Assembly (NCBI GenBank): GCA_025642065.1
Contig: JAODUP010000093.1
Span: 496,001-560,000 of the forward strand
Source of the DNA: Paralvinella palmiformis
Lineage: Eukaryota; Annelida; Polychaeta; Terebellida; Alvinellidae
DNA: 64,000 nt
Reading direction: 5' to 3'
Each line of letters starts with the position of its first letter. Position 1 is the stretch's first letter. The translations under genes and the position numbers were made by a program. Below the pieces are notes generated by a model, which did not search any database, was not told the DNA's origin, and worked only from the letters and a program-made list of their open reading frames with translations. Positions 48,219 to 60,895 of this stretch are shown here, one piece after another.

Positions 48219-48220
<2 letters not shown>
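46652..48220. other. non-coding stretch
   Basis: Nothing recognised. Confidence 0.45.

Positions 48221-48253
<33 letters not shown>
48221..48253. repeat. (TA)n microsatellite
   Basis: About 16 TA units. Confidence 0.9.
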
Positions 48254-48256
<3 letters not shown>

Positions 48257-48599
48257 CCCACGTAGCTATGACACAAATGAAGGTAGTTTTAGAAGGTTTT
48301 TTACCATCATCCACAGTAGATAATCCTTATGAGTTCAGTGCCTAAATGTATCACACAAATGCACAGATGTACATACAGGAACCTATATTTGAGCAATGCT
48401 CTAATTAATGTGGTTTGTACAAAGTAGGACACTAATCAAAGCCTAATCAGACCATTGTGCTGTATAAGATTTAAATTATATAGATATGTTTAAATGCAAT
48501 TATAACAAAGTATTGCACAATACTGTACACAGAACAATATAGAATGTAAGTTCAGGTACTTATGAAATGTTGAAACTAATTCTATTAATAATGCAATAT

Positions 48600-48748
48600 C
48601 TCCATGAACAAAATGGAAACACATCCATTAACTCAAACAACTGTTGGTGGTACCTGTAACTCTTCATGTCAAGAACAGTAAAATACTTATTGCCACCAGT
48701 GGAAATTGATCCAGACTGTCAGAAATCCGGGAAGGGGCACATGTATCT
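48600..48748 (-). pseudogene. Ty3/Gypsy reverse transcriptase remnant, distal part
   Basis: On the minus strand this continues the Gypsy RT interrupted at 49408. It has the residues usual after the YRQLNK.TIKD block (a RISDSLD-like match to the PLP.IDD.LD segment), then a one-base frameshift, then KYFTVLDMKS, the RT motif A region with its catalytic Asp (about 48690-48660). Homology fades beyond about 48620. Non-functional through the frameshift and the insertion. Confidence 0.75.
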
Positions 48749-48752
48749 TTAA
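48749..48752. repeat. TTAA target-site duplication, left
   Basis: TTAA immediately outside the left end of the 651-bp element, matched at 49404-49407. Confidence 0.75.
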
Positions 48753-49403
48753 AGGGATAGTCCACCTTCATTTCAAATTTTCAGAACTAATACATCTATA
48801 CTCACAAATATCATAAATAATATCAAAATGTGTAAAGAATCACCCACATATTAAATAATCCATTTCAAATTGCTGATTAGTAAACTTTTAATGATCCGTG
48901 GGCACCGCCATTTCGAAGCTAGATAGAGACCAGAAGCTCCTGAATGCTGACGTCACTTGAGCTTATCCGGTTGACCTGAAGTCTGTAGAGCCTGTACAAA
49001 AGTATGTAAACGAATGTGAGCAAAGAATTATTCCAGAACTAAACAGCATTATCTTGTTAAAATTATGTCATGAATGACATACAACCATATCAGTTTGATC
49101 CAGAAGGAATCTGACAAGAGGAAGATGATTCAAAATGGCTCAGAAATCAACACTCAAAAGAAACTATAATCGGCGTCAGTCTTAAGAGAGCGCCACTGTG
49201 ACGTCAGAGCATTTCAATTTTCTCCTTTACGCCTTCGAATCTGGCTTCCAGTGCAGCCGTAATGGCGGCCCTCCAGTTATTTGGATTACTTCCCTATATC
49301 TATGATATCAGGTATATTTCGTGATTATTATTGTGGAATTTTTGGTTACTGTTCTAAGCATTATATATATATATATTTTTTTTTCTGAGGGGGCACTTTC
49401 CCT
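48753..49403. mobile_element. 651-bp non-autonomous TTAA DNA transposon (MITE)
   Basis: The ends are AGGGATAGTCCACCTTCA and, inverted, AGGGAAAGTGCCCCCTCA (14 of 18 identical), each flanked by TTAA. Weaker inverted similarity continues to about 200 bp: TGACGTCA palindromes lie at 48948-48955 and 49199-49206, 195 and 197 bp from the two ends, and GCCGCCATT/GCCATT blocks lie outside them. TTAA duplication fits Kolobok-like or piggyBac-like transposons; the AGGG ends favour a Kolobok-like source (inference). No coding capacity. A (TA)n tract lies at 49362-49377. It is inserted in the Gypsy RT gene. Confidence 0.8.
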
Positions 49404-49407
49404 TTAA
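49404..49407. repeat. TTAA target-site duplication, right
   Basis: Matches 48749-48752. Confidence 0.75.
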
Positions 49408-49990
49408 TAGTTCTCTTGTTCATCTGGCAGTAATCTACACATAGCCTCAGACTTTGCTCCTGTTTCATCACAAGAACAATATTTGATACCTATGGACTGT
49501 GTGATTTCTGACTAACTACTGCCTCCAGAAACTCTTGTAAATGTCGCTTCAATTCAATAAACATGGATATAGGGATCATTGTGAGAGAATACATCAGACC
49601 TAAGTTTAAGTCAGAAAATGTTCCAATATAACTTTCTGCTCCCTAGTCAGAGGAATCACTGAGATCAATCTTGTTTAAGATAGATGAAGCATCCCTATCA
49701 ACCACATCTATTCCCGTGATTACTGATTGAGCTTCATCATCTAAACCACATGCTTGAATTTGACAGATTAAACCACCAGGGGGCACCATAACAGAACTGC
49801 TACTCAAATTAGACAACTGAACAGATGCAGTCTGTTCTAGTCGATTGTATTGAAGTAGAGTTGGAGTAACTTCTACAGCTGTGGGCAAAAAACCTTTGTC
49901 GCAATGCTCAGCTACACCAAGACGGTGGTAGAGATACCTATTTATTCATCCAACCTTGAATCAAGTGACGGTAGCTTTAACTGGAATGAC
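49408..49990 (-). pseudogene. Ty3/Gypsy pol remnant, protease-RT linker and RT start
   Basis: Minus strand. The upstream part (49888-49643) matches the spacer between retropepsin and RT in Gypsy pol proteins, with VQLSNLSSSSVMVPPGGLIC. After a stop and frameshift comes HLQEFLEAVVSQKSHSP, a stop where Trp is expected, then SNIVLVMKQEQSLRLCVDYC, the well-known RT fingers block, with MNKRTI at the border of the inserted element. Several stops show it is long dead. No LTR, primer site, integrase or gag was found nearby. Possible upstream extension to about 49990 is eroded. Confidence 0.8.
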
Positions 49991-51142
49991 GTTACCCTCT
50001 GTGCCACAGCAGTCTTCACAATGCATAATTGGCCTTTAACCCATCCTGCTTCATGACGTTGGATAACTATACATTTGAAAGCCAAATACCACGGTCCAAA
50101 TACCTTTATTTAATTAAATATATTGAAAATATAGAAATAGTACTTTATATTTTAATCCAAGGTAGTTGATAGAAGTTATAACAAAAATTTAATTGAGTCT
50201 TTGATAACTAATCAAAAAGTTCTGTTCACATTTCAGGTAAGAGGTTATTGTTTTGTCCATTATCATTTTATCTGTTTAGGTAATGTCATGGAGTCTTCTC
50301 CTTTATACCCACACCAGCCTCCCCGTGTGTGTTATTGTTATTAGTGTGTTGTCAAGGGTACTTATCATTATGTGTATTAGTGACTTGGCTTATAATATTC
50401 TGACACACAGACACAAAGAGCTGGCTAACTGCATTCTTTCATAGAGATTTGGCTAACTTTGGTCCGCTTGTAATTCATTTGGCTAGTGGGAGCACTAGAC
50501 TCTATGAGGCCTTGTGCTTTGAAGGGAAAATGTCAAAAGCTAATACGTCCCTCATCTTGATGCACGTGGGACATTAGATTTGGCCTCTTTCAACCAGCAC
50601 ACAAGCACGTATACGTGCCTGTGTGTAAGTGTGTATATAATAAGGAAGTATATTAGAGACCAGCATAACAATGGGGATAGGTTAATATTTATTGAACTCG
50701 AATTACCATTAAATACGTGCACCCAGGTACACATGTACATACATGACCATAGAAACCCATTCACAGGCCAGAACGTAGCTGTTATGCCAGTACACCATCC
50801 CCACAGGGCACTATTTTCAGCACTGAGCCATTATTCAAGAGGTTAAAAGGTGACATATTACTGCTAGTAAATCTTTAGTAGTTGGTGACATTTGCTGTGA
50901 TCTGGCTACATCACTGTTAACAGCTGTCTGGATGGTATGGCCTGAGGACCCTATTCAACATCCACTAATCTAGCCCAAGAGGGACATGCCCCTGTGTTTA
51001 ATTAATAATAAAAATCTCATTTCTTATCAACTGTAAGTCTACAATTTTCTAATAAATCATGTATTACATAATTCCTCGTATAATAATCACCTGAGGTGCC
51101 ACCATAGTGTTGCTGGCGACAGACCTCTTCCTGTGTGACTAT
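49991..51142. other. non-coding stretch
   Basis: Nothing recognised. Opposing open frames near 50552-50846 are of chance type. Confidence 0.45.
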
Positions 51143-51223
51143 ATCTGAAGGCTGTTTCATTTTTCACTTTGCCTCATTACTCTGCCTAATTAGCCTACCA
51201 TGTGCGCATATCATAATAATAAT
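51143..51223 (+). mobile_element. SINE copy, diverged, with (ATA)n tail
   Basis: The core ATCTGAAGGCTGTTTCAT, then CACTTTGCCTCATTAC and TTAGCCTACCATGTGC, then an AATAATAAT tail instead of ATC units. An eroded head may extend to about 51095. Confidence 0.65.
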
Positions 51224-51420
51224 AACTTATATAATATTTATTCTAAGCTCATATAGCACAACTATATTTTAATCATAATTTACATTATAAATAAGCTAAT
51301 TTAAATAAATGGGTTTTAAGAACCTTACAAAAAAAACGTATTCCATGGCCTGAGAGCTGATGTTCGGAAACTTATTCCACTCGGACAGATTTCTTTGTGG
51401 CACCAATGAACATTGTGATC
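51224..51420 (-). mobile_element. possible LINE 3' UTR piece
   Basis: Plus-strand order (ATA)n, TTATATAATATTTATTC, CATATAGCAC, then GTTTTAAGAACC and TATTCCATGG..TATTCCACTCGG resembles the reverse of CR1/L2-type tails like the one at 42050. No protein homology remains. Weak. Confidence 0.25.
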
Positions 51421-52360
51421 ATCAACATTATTATTGTTAGTAGTAGTAGTAGTATATAATTAACTGAATAACCTGATGTGTTAAAAATATATGAATATAC
51501 ATAGCTAGAATCATTTTAATTAACCAGGGGTAAATCAATAGTTCTTATCTATCTAAGGTAATTAATTCTAGTAGTGTATCAATTTATTTGCTGCTGCATT
51601 TTCAGAAACAGACATTGACCTAGTTCATATTCTTTAATATCTTATTAGCTTTTGTTATCATTTCCTCCGGTGTTAGTTAATTAAAGATAAAAACCGTCGC
51701 GTGGTATTCTGTTGAGATAATCTGCCCTATTTTCTCGAGTGCAATATCAAGCCTTGTTTAACCTAGCTTAAGTTTGGAAGATCACAGTTTTAAAAATCAG
51801 AGATCTTGAGCACAATGTTTTCAGATTAATGACAAGATTTCATTGTTGTTGTCTTACAATATACCGGTTAACTGCTGGTTTGTGGTTTGCTATTTTCACT
51901 GCTAGTCATTCAGTCAGATGTATTCTTGTATGATGACTCCTACTGTTGGTTTCTATTTCTGAGTAGTAACCACTGAGTGTGATTTGATTGTAAATTGGAG
52001 TGGCAAGAATTGTTGTTCTGTTTATTGATGTCAAGTATGACATATTGTTTAGCGATCAGCTTAACTGATATCATTATAGTTTACTTTGTTTGAACTCTTA
52101 GCTGAAAAATATAGTCACGCCCTGATTAAGGGATCATAATTAGTCATGTGACTGTCACGTGACCAGAGAATATGCTAATAATATTGGCTCAAACATTATC
52201 TTCAGGTTGTATAATTCCTTGCAAAATTTAGATCATTTAGCACGGACAGATCCCAGACATTATTGTTCAGGACTTGAATGACTGACAGGTGATTAGAGGT
52301 TCCCTACCTACTATCAAAATACACATAGACTAGTCCTGTATTTTTTCACGTTCAAATGAA
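51421..52360. other. non-coding stretch
   Basis: A (TAG)n of five units lies at about 51438-51453. Nothing else recognised. Confidence 0.45.
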
Positions 52361-52435
52361 GGATAATAGCTCAGTTGATAGAGTAACATTTGGAATGGCT
52401 CGCTTAGTTCAGATCCTAGCTTTGATTTCTATCCA
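52361..52435 (+). mobile_element. tRNA-like sequence, probable SINE head
   Basis: TAGCTCAGTTGATAGAG (A-box-like) and AGTTCAGATCC (B-box-like, 52406-52416) are spaced as in a tRNA. I could not fold a clean acceptor stem, so this is more likely a SINE head or tRNA pseudogene than a functional tRNA. The core of the main SINE family does not follow it. Confidence 0.35.
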
Positions 52436-53108
52436 TTCACTAAATCAACCAAAAAATGTGTACCAAGATGGACAAGATAGATTATTGTGGATTGTACAGT
52501 ATAAAAATGCTAACATGTTTATTTTCTGTGATCTTATGCAGACTAATGTGAGCACCAGAACCGTGTCTGGGATTTGTCCAAATTTGTTTTTATTCAAGCA
52601 TAGATCTGAGGAAAGTTACCTTTCAATAGTAAATATCTGATCTTTGTCAAGTTTCAGAATTATCTGTTTTTTTTTGTACATCTGTAAGAAACAGAAATTA
52701 ATGTGTTATTGAGAGAGTAATTTTGCTGGCATTAAATTGTAGAGATCTGTATACAAAGAGAAGACTGTTGTTAAATATGATCCATTCAATAACTTGTTGA
52801 CAGAAGTGATTGTTGTGTATTAAATTGATTAGGGTGTTTAATTAAGCACATAGCTTATTATAATATCCTATAGTTGGTCGAACTGACCACAAGCAGACTA
52901 ATTACAACTAATTGAACAATTGACTGTAAGTATTGTTAGGTGAATCCTATACATAATAACCCAGCAATGGCATATATAGCTCAAGAGAATTCTTTCCTAC
53001 AATCCCTGTTTATGGATGAGACATGAATGATCTTAGTGAGCTTTTGTCATCTGATTGGGGTATAGCTTTTGATTAATAATGAATATCTGTGGTAAATATT
53101 ACAACTTG
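52436..53108. other. non-coding stretch
   Basis: Nothing recognised. Confidence 0.45.
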
Positions 53109-53142
53109 AGTGTGTGTGTGCGCGCGCTCACGCGTGGGTGCT

Positions 53143-53202
<60 letters not shown>
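53109..53202. repeat. long (TG)n with CGCG segment
   Basis: TG units, CGCGCGC, a short interruption, then about 30 further TG units. Confidence 0.95.
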
Positions 53203-53203
<1 letters not shown>

Positions 53204-54683
53204 CAGAGACATAGAGTGAGTCTGATACAGACTGGATACAAATGTGATGTGGTATTTCTAATAAAACACTAATTTTTCAATGCACTGGGTTTGAAATATT
53301 TCACAATAGTACATTGGTTTGGTGTTTACAATCCTCACTATCTTAACCTTATTATTATTATTATTTATATTAGCTTTAATCATCATTATCATTAGGTAAC
53401 TAGGCTGCGATTCACCGACTAAGTAAATTTGATTGTTCCCACTAGTGTCTCAGAGGAAATGTGACCAAAATGTCATTATGTCAGTATGATGAGGCAGTTT
53501 TAGGTCTCTGTTTATCCAATCCAATCTCGATTGTGTAACAAGTGTAATTGTGTAATGCACAGTAAATATTGTTAATGGAGGCAGGGGTGTCTGGTCGTTT
53601 ACTCTGCTCAGTGATGACACAATGGAGACTTACATTTATGTAATATTTGAAAACAGTGCATCCATAGATTAACTAGTCCACAGTAAACATATAGACAGTG
53701 ACTCCTTCATAATGAGATGACTACTACAGTCAATTGTTAACCATCTTCTGGACTGTTCTGCAGCAATGGAGACATTTGACAGATTAATAGATTAATTCAG
53801 TCAGAAATGTGTAGTGTGTGTGTGTGTGCACCATTCTATGAAACTGGTGCCTAAGAATATGACATAGATGTTAAAAATATTGCAACTCTAGTTGATTAGT
53901 GAATTTCTTTCCATATTGAATATATTTTCAAAATCAATAATTGCAAAGACAAAAGCAGTTAATTTTTTTTAGACATAATCAACACTTATTGAGACTGCTC
54001 TATACATCCACAGACAAAAGGAGCTAAAGGATGCCAATAACGATGGCTTTAACACGCAAATACTAAGTATCTATGAAAAGGACCAACATTTAAAAACTGT
54101 TCGAGTGTTTATGGATTGAATATCCCAACTTAACCAATGTAAAGGACGGCTGCAAAAATTAAATTTGTTTTTTATTTAATAGTTTTATTAACAAATATAG
54201 ATGGTATGGTGCTTCAATGAAATAAACATCTCTTAAAATAATTTCACGCTTATTCGTGCTAAAAATTGTTTGATTCCGTACGTAACTTTAGTGAACACGA
54301 TGCATTATGTACATTAGACCCCAACTTTGACTGTAGATTCAGTGAAAACCTGAATAACTGTATCACAAAAACATCAGGAACATAAATAACAACACCAAAC
54401 GCTTTTTTAAATATAAATTCTGGACAATTTTGTTTGATATTTACATGGGGAATATGGAAACAATACCATACAATAGACGATTTATCATGGCCCGAATTTC
54501 ATCTCATTTTTCAAGTACTTTGAGAAGAATGTGAAAAATTCTTTTTTGTCATTCCTAAGGCTATCGACTGACAACTGTATGTATGGGTTATTTTGTATCG
54601 GGTTAAGATTAAATTCCCCTCAAACTATTTTGTAATAATCTAGTAGTGCCAGTTTGAAAAAAGCACCAGTTTTATAGAATTAT

Positions 54684-54719
<36 letters not shown>

Positions 54720-56020
54720 CTTAGTGTTGCATCAATCAATTTGTTAATGTCAGCCTAGTTTTTCTAAAGAACGTTTTGTTTTTTAGCATTTAAATAAACT
54801 TAATTTTGTTTTTTTACTTTCTTAATTAAAAGTCCTGATTATGCATGCATGTTTTACAAGAATTATCGTGGTTACAATTTTGTTAGAACATGGTGTTGAT
54901 TTTTTCATCTCAAATTTGAGAGTTACCACAACCACATTCTTCACTGTTGGTTACAATTTGGTCATAAGTTAAAATATTTTAATTTCCAAACTATATAGAC
55001 TTTTTGGTCATTAAGGTTTATTACCTACAAATAATTATAGCAAAGTACATAATCTTTTTATATTCAATTCATTACATATAAGTATAAAGAGTGTGAAGCC
55101 ACAGTTGGCTAATGTTCTCTCTACTTAGTTGTCACAGATAAGATTCAAGTGTAATTTTATACAGTCTAAAACAGTAAACATAATATCATATTACTACAAT
55201 GAAGCATTTGTTTGCAGATTCTGGCAAGCAAATAATACATGTACTAGTTTAGCATGATTTGCATGGCTGTCATCGTCCGGCCTGTCTTAGTTCAAACTTC
55301 CATTCTAAAATGTTATTTTTTATCACAATGATCACATAGATTTTAATTCAATGGGTGGTTCATTCCTATTATTGTAACATTGGTATTTATGTATGATATC
55401 TTGTATTGAAACTGAACTGTTTTATTTTCTGAATAAGCCCTCATGCAATGTTTACTACATGTAAATGTCAAGGGTGGTAATACTCTAATGTAATAAAATG
55501 TTGTTTTTAATAATATACAGGTGATACATATATGATTGGTTCCCAGGTACAAGTAAAAACAATATTTCCAAAACTTGCAAATTGCCCTTTATGTCTACAT
55601 TAAATATTACAAAATCTTCATTAAAATCAATTTACATTCAACTAAAAGTTTAATTTTAAAATTATTTATTGATCCATTGAAATCCATGCTAAAAATCCCC
55701 CAAGGGTCAACATGAATAACGAAGGTTTAGCTGTGTCATTCATTTGGAAAGATTGGTCCACTCAGTCATTGGGTTATATCCCAATAAATGTTGTGTTAAA
55801 TCCTTTGGAAAGACACAATCATTCAGCTGAAATGATCAGGTCTCAGTCTCTGTGTAATATGAAATAATTTGCTTAAAGATTTCCAGTATTTACCATTAGT
55901 GAAAAGTTGCCATCTCTTGATCAACAGCAGGCACCCATGATAGCTGTTTCTAACCTGAGACCGCTGTTGTTAACCAATGCAACAAATTTCGCCTGGATCA
56001 GTATATTGATAATAATAAAC
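53203..56020. other. non-coding stretch
   Basis: (TTA)n near 53350-53366, (TG)n at 53812-53828, (TA)n at 54686-54718. A+T-rich, no gene recognised. Confidence 0.45.
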
Positions 56021-56029
56021 ACTGCTTTA

Positions 56030-56757
56030 AAACCTTTAAGTGTATCGCTTGATACAGTACATGTATATTTTTTACAAATGGTAACACAAGCACATCTTAA
56101 GGAATTCATCATCAAATTTGTCTTGGGTGTTGGAGTACAGTATAACTCAGCGTGTCTAGTTCCATAATTATGAATCTTTTTTTTATTTTGTACAAACACC
56201 GAATAAAAAGTGTGAGGGTGTATTAATGATTGGCAACTTTAAACATGAATATACGTATAAAGTAGTTATATATATTTTCAAATGTCATGATGTTAATTTT
56301 TTTTAAATTGGTGGAGTGTGTATTATAAGATGCAGAGACCATTACTCTGACATTTTTCTATTGAATATCCCAAGTCCTTTGGATATTAAATTTTTCACAG
56401 TATTTATATGTTCTCTCCATGTTAGATGTTCATCAATTTTGATTCCAAAACTTTTTTTATGGATTCAGCTCTAGTAATTATTTTGACTGTTGGTATTTAT
56501 GTTTAAACTCTGTTTTGAAATGACAATTCCTTTTGTTCGATCTAAATATCATAAAATGAGTTTTACCAATATTCAGCGATAATTTATTAATATTCAACCA
56601 TAGCACTAACCTACATAATTCTTTGTTCATAGTAACACTCATATTATTCAGAATGTTCCCATCCATAAAAATATTAGTGTCATCTGCAGATAATAATGGC
56701 AAAATATTATCAGATACATTAACAATATCATTAACATAGGAATAGAAACACAAGGTA
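56030..56757 (-). pseudogene. LINE (non-LTR) RT and C-terminal remnant
   Basis: Minus strand, read from 56757 downward. YSYVNDIVN and SADDTNIF (56690-56667, the catalytic Asp pair), then LWLNINKLSLNIGKTHFMIF, match the RT palm. FGIKIDEHLTWREHI and KNLISKGLGIFNRKM follow at about 56450-56340. After frameshifts, KLPIINTPSHFLF and IHNYGTRHAELYCTPTPKTN (about 56250-56110) match the C-terminal HSYNTR block. The first half of the RT is missing, so it is 5'-truncated. It is the same broad type as the copy at 29420 but in opposite orientation and differently truncated. Confidence 0.8.
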
Positions 56758-56759
56758 GT

Positions 56760-57889
56760 GGATGCTAGTTTTAGAATTTTTTAGATTAAGTGGGTGTAAT
56801 AAAATTGTTTTCCATTTTGAAAATATGCACAAAAGATAAACTATAGATTGGGTGATGAAGTAATGTGTAATTGTTAATGATATATTCGGTGTGTCTGTGA
56901 GGAGAACGACAGTGAATAGAATCTGACTATTATTATTACAGTTATCGTGTGATAATCCCGGACACTGATGTATACTGATGGCATGGATGTGAGATTTGAA
57001 AATACTCGAAATATAATGGCCAAATATTTATGACCATAAAGTGGGCTAGAAAAGAAAAACGTCTATGATCACAATATTTTAGGATTTGTATGAAGTTTAT
57101 GTAACATATAACAAGACATACAGTATTTAAGTACAACAGCAGGTGAATCCTCTGTGTACTGAGAGTGTTAACAACTGAAGCCCTCGGCGCCACGATACAC
57201 TGAGGTTCCCTTGTCATTCACCTAAGAGCACACAGTAACCAAGATAGAACAAAATTACGTCTGAATTCTAGTTTAAAACTAATTTTCTAGCAATATAAGG
57301 ATAGATTCCTATAGAGTCCTTAGAGGTGTTTTGTTTAAACATGAATTGTCCATATATGGTGGCTCTCTCTCTCATTTTCTCTCTTGTCATCTATAAATGG
57401 TGTAGACCTGACCATCTCCCTAACCATCCACTGTCAGTGGTTCAGATCTGGCTTTAAAACTGGCCATTACACGGCCATTAGCAGCACCAATCTACTCTAC
57501 TTTACTACATCATAAATCTTTCCACTCCTTTAGTTAAATCTATCTTGACTACTGCACCATTGATATCAGTGGAGGTGATATCTGTGCACATCAGAAGTAA
57601 GATGTTGTATATTAGGCCTTCTGAAACACCGATGATGGTGTAATGGATGTAGTTGAGTTAATAATATTGTTGTTCTTGTCGTGCATAATGATCTACCTGC
57701 TCAAAATAAGCTGGAGTTGGTCATGGTTTTGTTATCAAAAGGAACACTTTCCCCATTAGTTTTGCTGTGACATTTATCTTTCCTGTCACAACTTACTCCC
57801 ATTATATAAACTGAAAGTTGTTTGCGTTTACGTATTGATTGTGCCAAGTATGCCATCGTTTGTGTGAGAACAGTCTGTTGTGATGCATG

Positions 57890-57893
<4 letters not shown>
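56760..57893. other. non-coding stretch
   Basis: Nothing recognised. Confidence 0.45.

Positions 57894-57955
<62 letters not shown>
57894..57955. repeat. long (TG)n microsatellite
   Basis: About 31 units. The minus-strand frame gives a His-Thr run, an artefact. Confidence 0.95.
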
Positions 57956-57959
<4 letters not shown>

Positions 57960-60800
57960 AGTCTGTCAGTTGGATGCTGTGATAACAGTTTGACCATAGA
58001 TATCACATCTATATTTGTATGGTAGATGTAGAAATATGGACAAGTAACTGTTGTGGGTAAGCTTCAAGACACTGTAGCAGTGTGTACCAGCATAATTGTA
58101 TCAATATGCAAAATATGTAATCAGTTTGGACTTAAGGAAGATCATTTTCTTTTAAGTTGTTCTGATGTAATTCAGTTAATTCATCAGAGGCTTAGTGGTT
58201 CAATTAGTATATAACAGTGGGTTCTATTAATATCTGGAATTTTAGTAGCTTCTCTCTGCAGCTGTAGCATTGAATAAGTCACTTAGTCAGCACTTAAATC
58301 CATAGTGCACGAAAAACAAATAAATGTATCCAAAAAGTGGACGCTTCATTATGCTTCTTGACATAACAGCGATAAATAAATAAAAAATTATTTGCTGTCC
58401 CCTATTAGAAGAGTTTGGGTATTGTTACCTAGAAAACCATAGGTGACACTAGCAGAGTCATTTAGTGAAGAATGCTTACTTTATTGACAAAGATGTCCGA
58501 TAATTATTGAGTAGATAAACACGAAGAAACATTAGGGAATTCAATTTGTTATGTATAATAGCTGTGTTTAAGTGAAAAAAGCAAACTGAATAACAGTCTT
58601 GTTGTTATATTTTTATTTTTATTAGAAACAGGAACAAGTTTTGATTATCAAATTTTACCTGTTTATTGTCATCACAATATTTTACATAACGATGCAGTTT
58701 ATTTTAGCTGAACTACTGTAGCTCACAAATTTAAGGTTTCATTTTTCCATTAAAGAAGAGATATGTTTATTATCTACCGTCCTCTGAGTCAACAACTGGA
58801 ATACTGAGAATTAACGACTCACAATTTATCACATTTCTTTTGAGTTTACTTTGGAGCTCTGCATATCAATATGTATTAATTTAATTACCATAGGCATTAT
58901 AGAGCAATACTAATCCATGTCAGTATACAACCCTTCATCACTACACTATAATTAGCCATCAGTAGCTTTTTATTATTTCTAACAATAATTACTTGGATTT
59001 GTCTTTCAGAGTTTCACTCACAGTTGAACATTAGGTAATATAATGTGTATAATGAATCTCCTTGTATAGAAATGATAACTATATTCTCTCCTCAGTCAAC
59101 TTGAAACTCCATATAACCACATTTAGATGCTGGCCTACTAGAATTTGTCATCGAACTATTGTATATTCAATTAATTACCATAACTTTAGCTCTTTTATCG
59201 ATGGTAATTATTTTAGCTACATCAGTAATTCTTGTTCTTGGTTTGTAATTGTTGTGTTTTAAATTAGCCTAGAAGCCATTAATTCAAAGGCATTATTTTC
59301 TACCTGTACGTTGAGTGAACTACTTACATCCAGACTAATTTGTTTTCATGTAACAGAGGTCAATGGAAAATTAAAGACGCAACTTAAATTTCAAATAACC
59401 TATACCAACATCTATTTTATAAACATTAGGGTGATGGTGTGACAGTATGTGCTGAACGTCATAAAACGCACATATGGTATTGACGCTAACTGCCCAGCAG
59501 TAAATACCACTTTCGGTGTGCTAAGGCGTTTTTAATCTACGTCAAAAGCTTAATTGTCATATACGAAACATAGAAAAAAAATTTTTTTTGTGATTTTCTT
59601 TAAATATCAACATTATCAAACTATCCATGATCATATTAAATGGTATCTCTATTTTTATCAGCTAAGTGGAGGGAGATGAGAAGTTCCTGCTGAGGAAGCT
59701 GTCAATCGTAATCACAGTTTATTTGGAAAAATTAATTAAATAATAAATTCGGTTTAACATATTTCGATGTTCTCTCATTTGCCTCCATTTCATTCAACAA
59801 CTCCCAACAATAGAAGAAAATAGAACTTCATCTTTACAAACACACCAAATATACTGAACTGAATGTTAGAATTAATAACATCCATTTACATATTCAGACT
59901 TGTAGACTAATAGGAGTGAAATCTAAGATTAACTTTTTAAGACACAAAGGATTACTTTCCGTCATATTTCATCAACAATCCAATTTATCCCATTCTGATC
60001 CAAACCCAGTACTTTCCGAACAATCTCCCAATCAGAATTGAAGTTGTGCCATGATTTTTAGCAAAAGTGAAAAGGAAAGAAATAATCGCATGGTATTTTG
60101 TTTACCTATAAATGTATAACTATTATTTAGTGGGAATTGAAAGTCAAAATATTTTATTAACTGAAATATGCAATAAAATTGTTTGCCTAGGAACTGGATA
60201 AAACAACATTTGGAGTAAGCCTTTAAAGCATTAACAAACTTAATTTCTCAGTAAAAAATTAGGATGCAAGGAATAATGAAAAATCACCTGATAACACTCA
60301 AGTGATTTATTCTTCTGGTGCGTACTATTAAGGGTTGCAATAGCTGGAAAATTTCGATGTAGGTAAAAATTACAATTATGTGCAAATGATAAATAGTAGG
60401 CCAGATTCAACAGTTAACTAATAATATGTATTTAGGTCATTACAAAACCGTGCCAACTTAATCCAGCTAAAACCGGAATAATTACCTTGGTAATTAAATT
60501 TATCACTGGTGAATACACATAACTAATCCATGGCTGTATCGGATGGTCATTAATGAATTAAATTAAATAATAACTTAAATGGCAATCACAAACACAAACA
60601 GTTTCAACAAAATTACAGTGCTTTAATACAGCTTTGTGTAGATCATACACCGGAATGAAATAGATGTAACTCCTTTCTGGCAAATGTTACAGTAACAGTT
60701 TCACTCTACAAAAATGTGATAATTACATCCAGAATGTCATGCAATACAAGTACTCACTACACTTATTACCAGCATGGAAAAGGTAATAAGGCATCAAGTG
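57956..60800. other. non-coding stretch
   Basis: Nothing recognised. One micro-exon-like segment (TTTGTCTTTCAG then 25 bases then TTAG|GTAATA at about 59009-59035) is too short to support. Confidence 0.4.
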
Positions 60801-60801
60801 G

Positions 60802-60826
60802 ACGCGTGCATGCGTGCGTGCGTGTG
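60802..60826. repeat. (GCGT)n short tandem
   Basis: GCGT/GCAT units directly before the dispersed repeat copy B. Confidence 0.75.
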
Positions 60827-60845
60827 TCATAGACAGTAGGATATA

Positions 60846-60895
<50 letters not shown>

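Noticed and set aside
53583..53595. CAGGGGTGTC, similar to hAT transposon ends
   Set aside because: No inverted partner or 8-bp target duplication found.
57701..58006. 101-codon minus-strand frame
   Set aside because: Dominated by a His-Thr run from (TG)n; no splice or family support.
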